From Burkholderia sp. HI2500 (GTDB lineage: Bacteria; Pseudomonadota; Gammaproteobacteria; Burkholderiales; Burkholderiaceae): 64,000 bases of DNA. Shown in pieces: positions 49,905 through 58,605 of this stretch. The notes below the pieces were generated by a model. The model did no database searches, was not told where the DNA came from, and saw only the letters and a list, made by a program, of their open reading frames with translations. The stretch spans positions 744,001-808,000 of the forward strand of contig NZ_NKFL01000005.1 of assembly GCF_002223055.1 (NCBI RefSeq). The letters are read 5' to 3'. The stretch's first letter is position 1, and each line of letters opens with the position of its first letter. The position numbers and the translations under genes were made by a program.

Positions 49905-50543
49905 TCAGGCCGCCTCGCGCGCCAACGCACGCCGCGACGCGGGCCGCTCGGCCTCGCGCTGCGCGTGGGCAGTCCAAGCCGCATGCCGCGTCATGTCGAG
50001 CCCGATCGCGACGCCCCAGCGATACAGCACGAACAGGAACGGATCGACGATCGAATGCGCGCCCGGCTCGGCCCACGTGCGGCCATCGGCGAGCGCGGCT
50101 TCGATCGCCTCGTTCGCGGCTTCGATCGTGCGTCGGCCGTGCGCGCTGACCTCGCCATGCAGGGCCGGATCACCGATGAAACGGCCCGGCCGCCACAGCG
50201 CGCCGTAGCCGACGCCATGCACCCAGCCGACCAGCCAGGCGAGCCATTCGTGGCACCGTGCCTCGCGCAGCGGATCGCCGAACGGCAGCAGCTGCGCCTC
50301 GGGATAACGGCGCGCGAGATACGTGAGGATCGCCGGCGTTTCGGTCAGCACGTGCGGCTCGCCCGGGATCGCGAGCACCGGCACGCGCGCCTTCGCGTTG
50401 ATCGCGAGATAGCGCGCCTCGAGGTTCTGCTGCTTCTGCACGGAGACGATCTCGACGTCGAACGGCGCGCCGGTTTCCTCCAGTGCGATGTGGGCGGCAA
50501 GCGAGCAGGCGCCCGGCGATAGATAGAGACGATAGGCGTTCAT
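49905..50543 (-). CDS. Glutathione S-transferase family protein
   Basis: A 212-residue GST. The N-domain LYLSPGACSLAAHIALEETGAPF fits the beta/PcpC-like bacterial class (Ser-Pro-Gly-Ala-Cys motif), with KARVPVLAIPGEPHVLTETPAILTYLARR providing the cis-Pro glutathione site. The start at 50543 is the MNAYRLYLSPG methionine; upstream in-frame sequence overlaps the LysR promoter. Divergent from a LysR gene 112 bp away, probably its regulator. Confidence 0.92.
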   Translation of the reverse strand: MNAYRLYLSPGACSLAAHIALEETGAPFDVEIVSVQKQQNLEARYLAINAKARVPVLAIPGEPHVLTETPAILTYLARRYPEAQLLPFGDPLREARCHEWLAWLVGWVHGVGYGALWRPGRFIGDPALHGEVSAHGRRTIEAANEAIEAALADGRTWAEPGAHSIVDPFLFVLYRWGVAIGLDMTRHAAWTAHAQREAERPASRRALAREAA

Positions 50544-50634
50544 GGTGGTGGGGCCCGACGAGGCTGTGGAAGACGGAACCGAGTGTAGGAACGCGTGCCC
50601 GCCCGCCGCAAACGATGAATTGTCGTGCTCGGAC

Positions 50635-50649
50635 ATTAGTGTTACTAAT
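50635..50649. promoter_or_regulatory. Inverted repeat ATTAGTGTTACTAAT, LysR-type operator
   Basis: A perfect 6-bp inverted repeat with a 3-nt spacer, 6 bp before the LysR start codon at 50656. It contains ATTAG...CTAAT, the half-site type recognised by GcvA-like LysR proteins, fitting autorepression and control of the divergent GST gene. Confidence 0.6.
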
Positions 50650-50655
50650 ACCCGC

Positions 50656-51576
50656 ATGCGACGCATCCACCTTCCTCCGCTGCAGACGCTGCGCGCGTTC
50701 GAGACCGCCGTGCGGCTGCAGAGCTTCACGCGTGCGGCAGATGAACTCGCGCTCACGCAAGGCGCCGTCAGCCAGCACATCCGTGCGCTCGAGGCGCAGC
50801 TCGGCTATCCGCTCTTCACGCGCGAGCGCAACGGTGCGACGCCGACGCACGCCGCGCACGCGCTCGCCCTGCAGGTACGCCAGGGCCTCAGCGTGCTCGA
50901 GCGCGCGTTCGAGCCGGCACTCGCCGTGCGCAGTCGCCCTCGCACCTGCGACGTCACGCTGAACGTCAGCGTGCTGCCGAGCGTCGCCGAGCGCTGGCTC
51001 GCGCCGCGCCTGCCGCGCTTCGCGGCCGCGCATCCGCACATCGCGATCGCGCTGCACCCGGACGTGGCGCTGGCGCCGCTGCGCAAGCGCGACCGCATCG
51101 ACGTCGCGCTGCGCTACGGGCCCGGCACGTGGCCGGGCGTCGTCGCCGAGAAGCTGATGAACGAGACGATCTTTCCAGTCGCGAGCCCCGCGTACCGCAA
51201 TCGCGACGGCGTCGCGCCGCGCGCGCCGGCCGATCTCGTGCGCGCGACGCTGCTGCGCCATCCCGCGCAGCCGTGGGAACCGTGGCTCCAGGCCGCGCGG
51301 CTCGACCTCACCGAATCCGCACGCGCGCCGCGCTTCACCGATCCGAATGCGCTGATCGACGCGACGCTGAAGGGGCGCGGCGTCGCCCTCGCGCGCCGCT
51401 CGCTGATCGAGCCCGAACTCGCGAACGGCACGCTCGTGCGCGTGTCGACGGTGCGCGTGACCGACGTGTATGCGCACTACGTCGTGTGGCGCCCCGGCCA
51501 TCCTCACGAAGCGGCGATCCGCACCTGGCTCGACTGGCTGCGCAGCGAGGTGCGGCGCAGGACGCCGCGGCGCTGA
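50656..51576 (+). CDS. LysR-family regulator (GcvA-like)
   Basis: A 306-residue LysR regulator of the GcvA subgroup. The HTH reads LPPLQTLRAFETAVRLQSFT then ELALTQGAVSQHIRALEAQLG; the LPPL start and the LFTRERNGATPTHAAHAL segment are GcvA-like. The effector domain covers about 95-300. Start ATG 50656 gives the standard N-terminus. It is divergent from the GST gene, with the palindromic operator between them. The effector is unknown. Confidence 0.9.
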   Translation: MRRIHLPPLQTLRAFETAVRLQSFTRAADELALTQGAVSQHIRALEAQLGYPLFTRERNGATPTHAAHALALQVRQGLSVLERAFEPALAVRSRPRTCDVTLNVSVLPSVAERWLAPRLPRFAAAHPHIAIALHPDVALAPLRKRDRIDVALRYGPGTWPGVVAEKLMNETIFPVASPAYRNRDGVAPRAPADLVRATLLRHPAQPWEPWLQAARLDLTESARAPRFTDPNALIDATLKGRGVALARRSLIEPELANGTLVRVSTVRVTDVYAHYVVWRPGHPHEAAIRTWLDWLRSEVRRRTPRR

Positions 51577-51585
51577 CGCCGGCGC

Positions 51586-53811
51586 TCACGCCCGCATCGG
51601 CATCGCCACCTTGTCGAGCGTGATCGGCAGATCGCGCACCCGCACGCCGGTCGCGTGAAAGACCGCATTGGCGATCGCGGCCGGCACGCCGGTGATGCCG
51701 ATCTCGCCGATGCCGCGAATGCCGAGCGGATTGAAATGCGTGTCGCGCTCGTCGACGAAACTCACGTCCAGCTCGCCGATGTCCGCGTTCACGGGCACGT
51801 GATATTCAGCGAGATTCGCGTTCGTGAAGCGGCCGTGCCGCACGTCGAGATGCGAGCCTTCCTCGAGCGCGGTGCCGAGCCCCCACACCATCCCGCCGAT
51901 CAACTGGCTGCGTGCCGTTTTCGCGTTGAGCAGGCTGCCGACGCTGTAGACGCCGACGATGCGCGGTACGCGAATCGTGCCGAGTTCGGCATCGACGTGC
52001 ACTTCGGCAAACACCGCGCCGAAGGAATGAGACGCATAGCGCGACTTCTCGTCGCCCGGCTTCGTCGTCGCCTGCACGTCGATCGGCTGACCGCCCGCGC
52101 GCGCGATCACCGCCGCGGCCGGATCGCGCCGCGAAGGGTCGTCGCGATGCACGACCCAGCCGTTGTCGACCGTCACGTCGTCGGCCGCGACGCCGTGCAG
52201 CGGCGATCCGGGGGCGGCGACCGCCAGCGCGACCAGCTTCGCGCGCGCCTGCAGCGCGGCCTCGCGCACGGCCGGCGCCACGCTCGCCGCTGACTGCGAG
52301 CCGCCCGATACCGGCGCACGCGGCAGGCTGGAATCGCCGAGCACGAAGCGCACGTTCTGCGGCGAGAAACCGAGCGCATCGGCCGCGACCTGCGTCATCA
52401 CCGTGTAGGTTCCGGTGCCGATGTCCTGCGTGCCCGACGCGACTTCGGCCGTGCCGTCCGGCAAGATGCGCGCCCGCGCCGACGCTTCGCTGCGGTTCGC
52501 CGGATACGTGGCGGCCGCCATCCCGAGGCCGATCAGCGTGTCGCCGTCGCGCATCGTGCGCGGCGCGCCGGTGCGGCGCGACCAGCCGAAGCGCCGCGCG
52601 CCGAGCTCGTAGCATTCGCGCAGCTTGTTGCTCGACCACGGCTTGCCGTCCTGCGGATCGACCGCCGCGTAATTCGCGAGCCGCAGCGCGACCGGGTCCA
52701 TGCCGAGTTGCCACGCGAGCTCGTCCATCGCCGATTCCAGCGCGAACGAGCCCGACGCCTCGCCGGGCGCGCGCATGAACGTCGGCGTGCCGACGTTCAG
52801 CGACACGAGCCGGTGCGTGGTCGCGTGGTTCGGCACCGCGTACATGATCCGCGACGGCATCCCGCACATCTCCATCCAGTCCTCGAACGTCGACGTGGTG
52901 GCAATCGTGTCGTGGCGCATCGCCGTCAACGTGCCATCCTGGCGGGCGGCCAGCACGATGCGCTGTTCGGTGAACGGCCGCCCGCCGACCGGGCCGAACA
53001 TTTGCGGCCGCGTCAGCGCGAGACGAACCGGGCGCCCGACCTGCTTCGCGGCCATCGCGCACAACGACACGTGCGACCACGACGAACCCTTGCAGCCGAA
53101 GCCGCCGCCGAGGAACGGTGAAATCACGCGCACGTGGTCCGGCGCGATGCCGAAGACCGCGGCCACCGCCGTGCTCGCGCCCGACACGCCCTGTGTCGCA
53201 TCGTGCAGCGTGAGCGTCGGGCCGTCCCAGCGCGCCATCGTCGCATGCGGCTCGATCGGGTTGTGATGCTGCATCGGCGTCGTATAGGTCGCGTCGATGC
53301 GCACCGCGCCTTCGCGCAGGCCCGCATCGACGTCGCCGCGCTGCGTATCCATCGGGCGGCCCTGCTGCTTCGGCGGCACGCGCGCCCAGCGCAACGCCTG
53401 CGCGAAATCCGCCACGGCATCGCTCGCGCGATAGCGCACCTGCACGGCATGCGCGGCGTCGGTCGCCTGCTCGAGCGTTTCGGCGACGACGACCGCGACG
53501 GGTTCGTTGCTGTAGCGCACCGTGTCGTCCTGCAGCAACGTGAGTCGGCGCCCGGCGGGCGGCGACAGCGGCGGCCGGCCGCCGTTGGGCAGCCGCATCG
53601 CGTTCTCGTGCGTGATCACGATCAGCACGCCCGGCATCGCGCGGGCGCGCGCCGCATCGATCGACTCGATGCGCCCGGCTGCGATCGTGCTCGTCACGAG
53701 CACCGCGTGCGCGAGCCGCGCATCGGAGAATTCGGCCGCGTAGTGTGCGCCCCCCGTCACCTTGAGCACGCCGTCGACACGGTCCAGCGGCTGTCCCGTC
53801 ATCGTGTTCAT
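51586..53811 (-). CDS. Xanthine dehydrogenase/aldehyde oxidase family, molybdopterin subunit
   Basis: The 741-residue large subunit (PaoC/YagR-like) of a three-part molybdenum hydroxylase. Moco-contacting regions: GGGFGCKG near 256-263, RAPGEASG near 355-362, GTQDIGTGTYTVMTQ, and the catalytic glutamate in GIRGIGEIGITGVPAAIANA near the C-terminus. It probably oxidises aldehydes to acids. The start at 53811 (GGAGG site) overlaps the stop of the FAD subunit (ATGA). The last gene of the operon; no Moco chaperone (PaoD-like) gene follows. Confidence 0.93.
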   Translation of the reverse strand: MNTMTGQPLDRVDGVLKVTGGAHYAAEFSDARLAHAVLVTSTIAAGRIESIDAARARAMPGVLIVITHENAMRLPNGGRPPLSPPAGRRLTLLQDDTVRYSNEPVAVVVAETLEQATDAAHAVQVRYRASDAVADFAQALRWARVPPKQQGRPMDTQRGDVDAGLREGAVRIDATYTTPMQHHNPIEPHATMARWDGPTLTLHDATQGVSGASTAVAAVFGIAPDHVRVISPFLGGGFGCKGSSWSHVSLCAMAAKQVGRPVRLALTRPQMFGPVGGRPFTEQRIVLAARQDGTLTAMRHDTIATTSTFEDWMEMCGMPSRIMYAVPNHATTHRLVSLNVGTPTFMRAPGEASGSFALESAMDELAWQLGMDPVALRLANYAAVDPQDGKPWSSNKLRECYELGARRFGWSRRTGAPRTMRDGDTLIGLGMAAATYPANRSEASARARILPDGTAEVASGTQDIGTGTYTVMTQVAADALGFSPQNVRFVLGDSSLPRAPVSGGSQSAASVAPAVREAALQARAKLVALAVAAPGSPLHGVAADDVTVDNGWVVHRDDPSRRDPAAAVIARAGGQPIDVQATTKPGDEKSRYASHSFGAVFAEVHVDAELGTIRVPRIVGVYSVGSLLNAKTARSQLIGGMVWGLGTALEEGSHLDVRHGRFTNANLAEYHVPVNADIGELDVSFVDERDTHFNPLGIRGIGEIGITGVPAAIANAVFHATGVRVRDLPITLDKVAMPMRA

Positions 53812-54809
53812 GCGGCACCTCCCGTCGTGGCGGCTGCCATTTCGACCGCACGGACGATCGCCCGCTGCGCGAGCGCGACCTTGAAGCCATTGCCGTCGAG
53901 CGGCCGCGCGTCGCGCAACGCCAGCGCGGCCGCCTCGCGCAACGTCGCGTCGGTCGGCGTGCGGCCCGCGAGATGCGCTTCCGCCTCCATCGCACGCAAC
54001 GGCTTGTGCGCGACGCCGCCGAGCGCGATCCGCGCGTCGGCGACGCGCGGGCCGTCCATCCGCAGCGCGGCCGCGACCGACACCAGCGCGAACGCATAGC
54101 TCGCGCGATCGCGCACCTTCAGATAGTGCGCATGGTCGGCGAAGCGCGGCGGCGGCAAGTCCACCGCGGTGATCAGCTCGCCCGGCTCGAGCGCCGTGTC
54201 GAGGTCGGGACGATCGCCCGGCAAGCGGTGAAACGATGCGATCGGAATCTGCCGCGCGCCGCGCGGGCCGCTCACCTGCACGACGGCGTCGAGCGCGGCG
54301 AGCGCGACGCTCATGTCCGACTGGTTCACCGCCACGCACTGGGGGCTGGCGCCGAGGATCGCGTGCATCCGGTTGTGGCCGCCGATCGCCGCGCAGCCGC
54401 TGCCCGGCTCGCGCTTGTTGCATTGCGCGAACGCGGGATCGTAGAAATACGGGCAGCGCGTGCGCTGCATCAGGTTGCCGCCGACGGTCGCCATGTTGCG
54501 CAATTGCGCGGACGCGCCGGCGAGCAGCGCCTGCGACAGCAGCGGATAGTCGGCGCGCAGGCGCGGATGATCGGCCGCATCGCTGTTGCGCACGAGCGCG
54601 CCGATGCGCACGCCGCCGCCGGGCAGCGCCTCGACCGTATCGAGGCCCGCGATGTGCGTGATGTCGATGAGCGTGACGGGCCGCGCGACGCCGCCCTTCA
54701 TCAGGTCCAGCAGGTTCGTGCCGCCGCCGATGAAGGCGGCGCCGGGCCGCTGCGCCGCGCGCACGGCGCCGGCGACGTCGGTCGCGCGTTCGTAGGAGAT
54801 CGCTTCCAT
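53808..54809 (-). CDS. Xanthine dehydrogenase family, FAD-binding subunit
   Basis: The 333-residue medium subunit (PaoB/YagS-like). The FAD pyrophosphate loops are FIGGGTNLLDLMK near 26-38 and ATVGGNLMQRTRCPYF near 106-121. Cysteines in TRCPYFYDPAFAQCNKREPG and GCAAIGG match the extra 4Fe-4S cluster described for the PaoB type. The start at 54809 has a GGAGGG-type site. Sits in the operon between the iron-sulfur and molybdopterin subunit genes. Confidence 0.93.
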   Translation of the reverse strand: MEAISYERATDVAGAVRAAQRPGAAFIGGGTNLLDLMKGGVARPVTLIDITHIAGLDTVEALPGGGVRIGALVRNSDAADHPRLRADYPLLSQALLAGASAQLRNMATVGGNLMQRTRCPYFYDPAFAQCNKREPGSGCAAIGGHNRMHAILGASPQCVAVNQSDMSVALAALDAVVQVSGPRGARQIPIASFHRLPGDRPDLDTALEPGELITAVDLPPPRFADHAHYLKVRDRASYAFALVSVAAALRMDGPRVADARIALGGVAHKPLRAMEAEAHLAGRTPTDATLREAAALALRDARPLDGNGFKVALAQRAIVRAVEMAAATTGGAA

Positions 54810-54827
54810 TGTGGTGCCCTCCGTCGG

Positions 54828-55583
54828 CTAGCCGCGCGCCGCGTGCGCGGCGCGCACGGCGGCGACGATGTTCGGGTACGCGCCGCAGCGGCACAGGTTG
54901 CCGCTCATGCGCTCGCGGATCTCGTCGTCCGACAGCTGCGCGGGACGGCGCCGCACGTCGTCGGTGGCGGCGCTCCCGGCCCCCGCCGCGAACTCGTCGA
55001 GCAGCGCGGTCGCCGAGCAGAGCTGGCCGGACGTGCAGTAGCCGCACTGGAACGCATCGCATTCGACGAATGCGCGCTGCACCGGGCTCAGCACGCCGCC
55101 GCGCGCCAGCCCTTCGACGGTCGTGATTCGTGCGCCTTCGTGCATCACCGCGAGCGTCAGGCATGCGTTGATGCGCCGCCCGTCGACGAGCACCGTGCAC
55201 GCGCCGCACTGCCCGCGATCGCAGCCCTTCTTCGTGCCCGTGAGCCCGGCGTATTCGCGCAGTGCGTCGAGCAGCGTGACGCGCGGTTCGAGCTGCAGCG
55301 TGTACGCGCGCCCGTTGATGTCGAGACGCACGGGCTGCGCCGGCACCGGATCGCGGCGGGGCGCGGCCGGCGTGGATGCCGCGTACGACGGCGGCGGATG
55401 AACGTGCGATGCGGCGCTGACGGTCGCGGCCGCCGCCGCGGATTGCAGGAAGCGGCGCCGCGCGGCACTGGACGGCGTGTCGTGCGGCAACCGCGGCGCC
55501 GCTGAATGGCCGGGCCCGAGCGGCGACGGGGCGGCATCGCGCGCCGGTTCGGCAGACGGAGAATCGGATCGATCGCTGGACAT
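54828..55583 (-). CDS. Xanthine dehydrogenase family, 2Fe-2S subunit with Tat signal
   Basis: The 251-residue small subunit (PaoA/YagT-like). The N-terminus carries a twin-arginine signal (RRRFLQSAAAAATVSA near 42-57), so the assembled enzyme is exported folded to the periplasm. The first 2Fe-2S cluster uses C121, C126, C129 and C141 (KKGCDRGQCGACT); the second uses C180/C183 (QCGYC) and the NLCRCG pair near 233. Start 55583 is preferred over the upstream ATG at 55700, whose extra sequence is arginine-rich. First gene of the operon. Confidence 0.92.
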   Translation of the reverse strand: MSSDRSDSPSAEPARDAAPSPLGPGHSAAPRLPHDTPSSAARRRFLQSAAAAATVSAASHVHPPPSYAASTPAAPRRDPVPAQPVRLDINGRAYTLQLEPRVTLLDALREYAGLTGTKKGCDRGQCGACTVLVDGRRINACLTLAVMHEGARITTVEGLARGGVLSPVQRAFVECDAFQCGYCTSGQLCSATALLDEFAAGAGSAATDDVRRRPAQLSDDEIRERMSGNLCRCGAYPNIVAAVRAAHAARG

Positions 55584-56136
55584 GGCTTCTGCTCGCTCAA
55601 TGGTCGATGGACGCAGATGTGCTGCCCGCGCCCGGATGGCGGTGCGGGCGGCACGCCCATCGGCAACGAGCAATTCCGGTGCCGCGAAACGGCGGGGCAA
55701 CGCCGATGTGTCGCGTCAGTCACCCGTGCGCGGCGCGGCACGGGCGGCAGACGGAACACGTTGCCGCTGACCCTGCCTTCATGACACCACGCTGGCGCGC
55801 GGCTGGCCGTTCGCTGACGAAGCGGCAATAACGCCCGGTTTTCCGGCGCATCCGGCCACACATCGGTCGCAAGTTGCCGGGTGCATGTGCCACGGCGCGC
55901 ATGGCGCTTGCGTCGCCGTGGCCGGGTCGCGTCGTGGCGCGCCGTGTAAATGCGCGCAGCATCCGTCTCTGCTGGAAAATTCCGCCACGCGTGCCGGCGG
56001 ATCGCCGCGAAGGCGTTCCGTCGGCCTGACGAAAACATGTCGCGATCACACTCGCATCGCAAACGATTCACCGAAACGTCGCATCGCGGCGGCATACTCG
56101 AAAACGTTTCCCGATCAGCCTGCCAGGAGAGAAGTC
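55584..56136. other. Gene-free region upstream of the molybdenum hydroxylase operon
   Basis: About 550 bp between divergent genes. Frames on both strands are open for a time but composed of Arg/Ala/Pro-rich sequence and resemble nothing. A TGTAAAT word near 55944 and CATACT near 56093 are weak promoter-like words. An AGGAGAG ribosome binding site precedes 56137. Confidence 0.45.
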
Positions 56137-56424
56137 ATGCGTCGCGTTTTCGTCGCCGTCGTTCTATGTGCCGCCGTTTTCGTCGCCGCCTGCAGCGACG
56201 ACGCGCCGCACGACGCCAACGCGACCGACGCCGCGCAGCAGGCCGGCGGCGCATCGAGCGGCGCCGCCGGCGCGTTCAACAGTGACGCGAGCGCGAATAC
56301 CGCCGCGTCCGATGCCGCGCCGCTCGCGCCGCCCGTCGTGCACTACCCGCCCGATGACGACGACGATGCGAAGCCCGCCGCGAATGCAGCCGCCTCCAGC
56401 GCGGCCGCGTCGTCGCCGGGCTGA
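56137..56424 (+). CDS. Small predicted lipoprotein
   Basis: A 95-residue lipoprotein precursor: signal peptide MRRVFVAVVLCAAVFVAAC with a lipobox (VAAC, Cys19), then a low-complexity Ala/Ser/Asp-rich mature part with a DDDDDAKP acidic run. The Asp after the Cys-Ser could influence sorting. No conserved domain; the role is unknown. The start has an AGGAGAG site. Confidence 0.75.
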   Translation: MRRVFVAVVLCAAVFVAACSDDAPHDANATDAAQQAGGASSGAAGAFNSDASANTAASDAAPLAPPVVHYPPDDDDDAKPAANAAASSAAASSPG

Positions 56425-56679
56425 TCCCGCCACTACGTGAAATGAGTCGGACCCGCTCGGGGAGAGCGGTGGGCATTCGTTGGGAGGCGTCGCTGACATG
56501 ACGTCACGGTCGGCGGCGGCGCAAACGGCATGGCGTCGCGCCACCTCGCGGGCCACGCCGAGCCCGGCCGGCCGAGCGATTCGGCCCCGGCCGGCGTCAG
56601 GCCCGTGCGTGCGCCGCACGCGCAACGGCACGCGATGCCGCGACAGCCGCCGCGCGGCACGCGCCGCGCCGCCCGCCCG

Positions 56680-57303
56680 TCAGACCGCGTGCGCGAGCGC
56701 GCGGTCGACGAGCGCGGTTTCGAAGCCGTCGTCCGCGTCGCGAAAGCGCAGCGGTGCCGCGCAATGGACGAGCGTATCGATGAAGTACTTCGCGCGCGGC
56801 CACGGCCCGAAGCCGGCCGCGGTGTTGATGTGCCCCGCGTCGCCGAGGTTCACGAACGCGCTGCCCAGGTGCTGCGCGAGCGTGCGCGCGTCGCCGAGCG
56901 GCATCCACGGATCGGTTTCGCTGCCGATCACGATCGACGGCACGGCGAGCCGGCGCGCGTCGAACGGCCCGGCAAACGTGAATTTCTTCGGACTGGCGGG
57001 CGCGACGAGCAACACGCCCGCGACATCGCCCGTATGCGGCCACTGCGTGAGCGCATGGGCGGTCGCGAGGCAGCCGAAGCTGTGCGCGGCCAGCACGAAC
57101 GGGCCGCGTTCGCGGTCGAGCAATGCGCGCACCGATTGCGCCCAGCGCGCGAGATCGGGCGCATCCCAGTCGTCCTGCTCGACGCGCAGCGAGCGCGGGA
57201 ACTGCCGTTCGAGCAAGGTCTGCCAGTGAGCGCCTTCGCTGCCGTGCAGGCCCGGAACGGTGACGAGCCGCGGCGGCCACGCCGATTTGCTGCATGCGCG
57301 CAT
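56680..57303 (-). CDS. RBBP9/YdeN-family alpha/beta hydrolase
   Basis: A 207-residue serine hydrolase of the RBBP9 family. Motifs: VTVPGLHGSEGAHWQTLLERQFP at the N-terminus, nucleophile elbow AAHSFGCLA (S75), acidic residue in IGSETDPWMP, and His in DAGHINTAAGFGPW. The start at 57303 has a GAGGG site; the frame extends further upstream without protein-like sequence. The 255-bp gap before the lipoprotein gene holds nothing recognised. Substrate unknown. Confidence 0.88.
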   Translation of the reverse strand: MRACSKSAWPPRLVTVPGLHGSEGAHWQTLLERQFPRSLRVEQDDWDAPDLARWAQSVRALLDRERGPFVLAAHSFGCLATAHALTQWPHTGDVAGVLLVAPASPKKFTFAGPFDARRLAVPSIVIGSETDPWMPLGDARTLAQHLGSAFVNLGDAGHINTAAGFGPWPRAKYFIDTLVHCAAPLRFRDADDGFETALVDRALAHAV

Positions 57304-57637
57304 GATTGCCCTCGCTTGCTTGAAGACGGGATTCGATTGTGGCGCGGCGTCTGCGGCGGCCGAACCAATATTTTGTGCTTTGCTTTTGCATGGGCCGGCC
57401 ATCCGGGGGCAGGCCATCCGGGCGTCCGCCCGCCTCGCGCACCGGCGCGCGATGCGCCGCGAAACCGTAGAATGTGGGCTTCCCGTCAGCTTCACACGGA
57501 ACCGGGGCCGGGCGCCGACGCGCCGGGCGCCCGGTCGTCAGGAGACGCCCGATGTCCGCTACGCCCGCCGGCGCGCTGCGCCCGGCCCCGCTCGCCGTTC
57601 CCGTGACGCGCCTCGCCGGCGCGCGCGCCGTCATCCA
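57304..57637. other. Divergent intergenic region, RBBP9-like / hydroxyacid reductase
   Basis: 334 bp without a gene. It includes an AT-richer segment (57363-57390), a short direct repeat of GGCCATCCGGG (near 57399 and 57412) and a TAGAAT -10-like word at 57468-57473. No operator was recognised. Confidence 0.45.
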
Positions 57638-58579
57638 ATGAAGATCCTGTTCCATTCCCCGCACCAGGAAGCCGCCGCGTGGCGCGACCAGATCGCGCAT
57701 GCGCTGCCGGAAGCCGAACTGCGCGCGTGGCAGCCGGGCGACACGGCCGCCGCCGACTACGCGCTCGTCTGGCGCGCGCCGCGCGAATTCTTCGCCCCGC
57801 GCGACGGCCTGCGCGCGATCTTCAACCTCGGCGCCGGCGTCGACGCGCTGCTCGCGCTCGAGCACGCGCATCCGGGCACGCTGCCGCGCCACGTGCCGCT
57901 CGTGCGGCTCGAGGATTCGGGCATGGCGCAGCAGATGGTCGAATACGTGACGCACGCGGTGCTGCGCTACCTGCGCCGCTTCGACGAATACGAAGTGCTG
58001 CAGCGCGAGCGCCGCTGGCAACCGCTCGAACCGCATGCGCGCGCCAGCTTCATCGTCGCCGTGCTCGGCCTCGGCGTGCTCGGCGCGCAGGTCGCGCGCG
58101 CGCTCGCCGCGCTCGGCCTGCCCGTGCGCGGCTACAGCCGCAGCGCGAAGCAGCTCGACGGCGTGACGACCTTCGCGGGCGACGGCGCATTCGATGCGTG
58201 CATCGACGGCGCGAAGGTGCTCGTCAACCTGCTGCCGAGCACGCCCGACACCGACGGCATCCTGGCGTCGCTCACGTTCGCACTGCTCGCGCCCGGCGCG
58301 TATGTCGTCAACGTCGCGCGCGGCGCGCATCTCGTCGAAGCCGACCTGCTCGACGCGCTCGCGAGCGGCCAGATCGCCGCCGCGACGCTCGACGTGTTCC
58401 ACCGCGAGCCGCTGCCGGAAGACCATCCGTTCTGGCACGCGCCGCGCATTACGATCACGCCGCACAGCTCGGCCGAGACATTGCGCGACGAAGCCATCGC
58501 CCAGATCGCCGGCAAGATCCGCGCACTGGAGCGCGGCGAGCGCATCGGCGGCATCGTCGACTACGCACGCGGCTACTGA
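57638..58579 (+). CDS. ghrA: Glyoxylate/hydroxypyruvate reductase A-like dehydrogenase
   Basis: A 313-residue NAD(P)-dependent D-2-hydroxyacid dehydrogenase of the GhrA type, reducing glyoxylate or hydroxypyruvate. The nucleotide-binding GLGVLGAQVARAL is near 148-160; catalytic residues are Arg in NVARGAHLVE, Glu in HREPLPEDHPFW, and His in ITPHSSAET. The ATG at 57638 matches the usual MKILFHSP start. It is followed 26 bp later by the HMG-CoA lyase gene and probably co-transcribed with it. Confidence 0.9.
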   Translation: MKILFHSPHQEAAAWRDQIAHALPEAELRAWQPGDTAAADYALVWRAPREFFAPRDGLRAIFNLGAGVDALLALEHAHPGTLPRHVPLVRLEDSGMAQQMVEYVTHAVLRYLRRFDEYEVLQRERRWQPLEPHARASFIVAVLGLGVLGAQVARALAALGLPVRGYSRSAKQLDGVTTFAGDGAFDACIDGAKVLVNLLPSTPDTDGILASLTFALLAPGAYVVNVARGAHLVEADLLDALASGQIAAATLDVFHREPLPEDHPFWHAPRITITPHSSAETLRDEAIAQIAGKIRALERGERIGGIVDYARGY

Positions 58580-58605
58580 ACCTACAAGCACACCAGGAGA
58601 CAACC

